Origin: Ascidia mentula
Lineage: Eukaryota > Chordata > Ascidiacea > Phlebobranchia > Ascidiidae
Reading direction: 5' to 3'
Assembly: GCA_947561715.1 (NCBI GenBank)
Contig: OX387200.1
Span: 18,106,501-18,170,500 of the forward strand
Length of the DNA: 64,000 nt
Within the stretch, counting starts at the first letter, position 1. Each line of letters opens with the position of its first letter. The notes below the pieces were generated by a model. That model saw only the letters and a list, made by a program, of their open reading frames with translations, was not told the origin of the DNA and did not search any database. Below, piece after piece: positions 61,645-64,000 of this stretch. The position numbers and the translations under genes are program-made.

Positions 61645-61927
61645 GTTGCCGCAGTGTTTGGGGGTCAGTTAACTACTATTTTTAAATAGCTTTCACAAAA
61701 ACCTTACTACGATTGTGGATTGCTCAACCAGCATCCGCGCTTTGTCGCATTTAAAACGCTACAAAAATTTCTCGGACATTTGAAGCAGTTTCATCACGTG
61801 GTTGCCCCTTTTTCGTTTTCTCGAAGCTATGAATACCGATCGTCCATCTCAAACACCTACAAACGTTATTCGAAGCCGAAAGAGGTCGTTCGTTACAATA
61901 TTCGTGGAGCAGCTAAAGCAACTTGTC
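61645..61927. promoter_or_regulatory. Bidirectional promoter between B4 and A4
   Basis: 283 bp between ATGs, the same as B3/A3. CACGTG at 61795-61800 (CATCACGTGGTTGCCC). The A-side TATAAATA of copy I is CTATGAATA here (about 61,827), so the TATA box is mutated. Confidence 0.7.
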
Positions 61928-64000
61928 ATGGGAGAAGTATCACCCCACGTTTATAATATTTATTGGCCGTGAGTACATTTTTGGATTAGTATAAAGTTTA
62001 ACTTTGTACATTTATGGAGTTGTATGAAGTTTAAAATTTGCAGCATCATTTTACTGTTTTGGGGGCCTATCAATCTCACTTTGGAGACCTTGGACGATTT
62101 TTTTCCATAACAAACTACTAGACCTTTCAGCCGCAGCATTGATAAAAAGGGAGATATCCTACGTCAGCAAATTCGTCTCTAAAAACAGATCATCACCATA
62201 AATATTCTAAAAAAAGTCAAAATATTTGCACGATGAATGTTGGAAATAGTTGCATTAGTGTTTTTTATCAACCTGAACCTATTTTAACGGCTGTGTAAAC
62301 ATATATAAAGAGTAACTAGGACTTAAACAATAATTTCTTACTTACGTTTTATAACATTTGCCAGTAAGTGCAACCATATTTAAATTTGTGTTGCGTTTTT
62401 TTAGAAATTTGGTCGGAATTGGCCAAGGTAAGTAGATGGTTTCAGTACTTATGTATTGCGAGTTTCTGCATTAAACAACGGTTCTTCAAATCGCATTAAA
62501 ATCATTTTCATTTAGCACGAAAAACTTCAAGGCACACGCATAATACATACAAATAGCGAATATGCGCTAACATGAAGGAAAATTTCCTCACAGTAAATTA
62601 CCTAAATCGGACGTAGAGGTCTTTTTGGTCCGTTTTGAGGAACGTTTAGGTTTAACCATACAGCTGGAAAACAAAAAGATTTTGTTTTCGATTGTGATAA
62701 ATCAACTTAGTCTAACTGGAAACTTACCCTTTATACATTGTTAATAGATTATTGCGCAGTGACATATAAGGACGCCGGAGGAACAGAGCAGCGAGGTAAC
62801 AACTGAAGGTTTCTTACAAATAACATAGATGATTGATTTCAAATCGTTTGTTGTTTTATTGTAGAGGTTGTAAAATCGAATAATGGTAAACTCCATTTTG
62901 TAGGAAATCTGGACGAAGCACGACTAAATACAAGAACAGGTGCAATTTTCAATCGTTTTAGTCATTTAATGGAACAAAAAACTGTAACAAAAAATAGTTT
63001 CAGAATCTGAGACTCCGAGACAAGAACAAGCAACAAGATCAGGTGTGTCTAAGCAAAGTTTTGTAAATCAGACAGAGAAATATAATGAAACAATTTTCAG
63101 AATCCGAGACTATGACGCGACAACAAGAGTTGCAAAGTAAGTAATGCTATTTGCTGATGCTGTGCAAATAAAAATGCCTAGATGTGTGCCCCTTTATCAT
63201 AAAACCGTTCGCCCAAATATCCCGCAGCACAAATGCATACATTACTAATGCATTAGTATGCAAGTAACGAATTTCATTTACATTTGTAGATGAGGAAATA
63301 AGAAAAAAGATTAAACAACGTTTGCAAGGTAAGAATAACGGTTCAATAAAATTATTTGACACAAAACGTATCGATTATCACATCGGAGTCACTATACCGG
63401 TCAATTTGCATTAGTCGCTTTACCTGGCCTGTCGACAAAAATAAAAAACGAGTGATCAACAATTTTTGACTATTCGGATCAAAAACAATATTATAAAATA
63501 CCCATTACTTCAGCTTTAATAGTATTGAAAACCCCAAATCATGTTTTTTTTCATTTACTGTTAACTTAGTTAATGATATCACGTATTTTAAGTTCAACGT
63601 CATTATGTGCTTTTGATCAATTTGCAGGAAATACAAAATCCTCTGCTTGGAAGACAGATTTATATCGGATGGCGTGGCATGAAGGTTTTTAATGTCTTCT
63701 TCGTTTGGTATTTCATTCAAAAACTTACTTTTCTGGTTGTACAAAATTTAACCACAATCTATAATCTCATTAAGATTTTGTTAAAATAAGTTGTTTAATA
63801 ATTTCCTTCGATGAAGCATGATATGCCAAAAACATGAGCTTTTAGTATTATTTTGGTATCTCTGCGTAAAGCGTTTTTGTTTGAAAATCAATATTTCATT
63901 ATTTTAGAAACAATCAACTCATTGCACGATGTCAAGGAGTTTCCTCTTGCTCTCGGCGTCCACAAAGGGTTTCATACGTTTAATAGTTCCCAGAAAGATT
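61928..64000 (+). CDS. Class A TPR-like protein A4, partial (cut by the window end)
   Basis: Exons 61928-61968, 62405-62427, 62748-62795, 62865-62939, 63004-63042, 63101-63136, 63290-63328, 63628-63684 and 63908 onward. First intron phase 2, others phase 1. Start MGEVSPH. Exon 4 (EVVKSNNGKLHFVGNLDEAR...) is 75 nt, including the 5' 39 nt that A3 has lost. Mini-exons give ESETPRQEQATRS, ESETMTRQQELQ, NEEIRKKIKQRLQ and GNTKSSAWKTDLYRMAWHE. The core begins ETINSLHDVKEFPLALG and continues past position 64000. Duplicate of A3. Confidence 0.85.

Larger units (their letters stand above)
52210..64000. repeat. Segmental duplication, copy II (truncated by the window)
   Basis: Colinear with 34,140-49,030. 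Differences include a ~225-bp deletion after the cysteine-rich gene (copy I 38,650-38,875), a shorter repeat block, a class A fragment inserted at 59,563, and no counterpart of the A3 intron insertion. Confidence 0.9.

Noticed and set aside
46541..61970. N-terminal Met-Gly of A1, A3 and A4 as a myristoylation signal
   Set aside because: The residue after Gly is Asp or Glu, which disfavours N-myristoyltransferase, and A2 starts Met-Ser.
1..64000. CRISPR arrays, bacterial operons, rRNA genes
   Set aside because: Spliced eukaryotic genes throughout; no regularly spaced short identical repeats with unique spacers and no rRNA-like conserved sequence.

Overview
This is eukaryotic, metazoan-type genomic DNA. 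It is AT-rich and dense in repeats, with multi-exon genes, short introns bounded by GT..AG and many GTAAGT donors, a non-LTR retrotransposon and foldback elements. Low GC, small introns, tandem gene families and foldback elements with a GAAACG-type motif would fit a tunicate such as Ciona, but the species is an inference. All gene models below were built by hand from splice sites and reading phase.

The main content is a family of TPR-like proteins in two related classes, here called A and B. Each locus is a head-to-head A/B pair that shares a 209-283 bp intergenic promoter. There are four pairs: A1(-)/B1(+) at 7.8-12.2 kb, B2(-)/A2(+) at 23.0-26.8 kb, B3(-)/A3(+) at 45.0-49.8 kb, and B4(-)/A4(+) at 60.4 kb to the window end, where A4 is cut. 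Every pair has a CACGTG E-box in its promoter. Each class has one long last exon (0.85-0.9 kb, entered in phase 1) carrying the helical/TPR core. Class A adds 7-8 small upstream exons; class B adds 1-3. All four B proteins end in Cys-x-x-Ser, a possible prenylation box. Broken relatives are at 14.2, 21.8-22.2, 35.0-35.9, 50.9-51.1, 52.9-53.8 and 59.6-59.7 kb.

Layout: 0-7.1 kb is a higher-order tandem repeat. 7.8-12.3 kb is pair 1. 12.3-15.2 kb is flank sequence that recurs at 29.1-30.6 kb, with an A-gene relic. 15.8-21.8 kb is a second complex repeat array that has absorbed A-gene fragments. 23.0-27.1 kb is pair 2. 27.7-28.6 kb is a foldback element. 30.76-32.24 kb is a dead, 5'-truncated LINE with an 18-bp target-site duplication. 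33.33-33.77 kb is another foldback element. 34.1-49 kb and 52.2-64 kb are two copies of one segmental duplication. Each copy holds a broken B gene, an intact secreted cysteine-rich gene of five exons, a small basic membrane-anchor ORF, a 2-kb repeat block, and an A/B pair.

The A and B proteins are predicted intracellular. Shared promoters and common ancestry suggest they are co-expressed and may act as partners, but no biochemical function is visible. The cysteine-rich protein is predicted to be secreted, with four modules in an alternating a-b-a-b arrangement.
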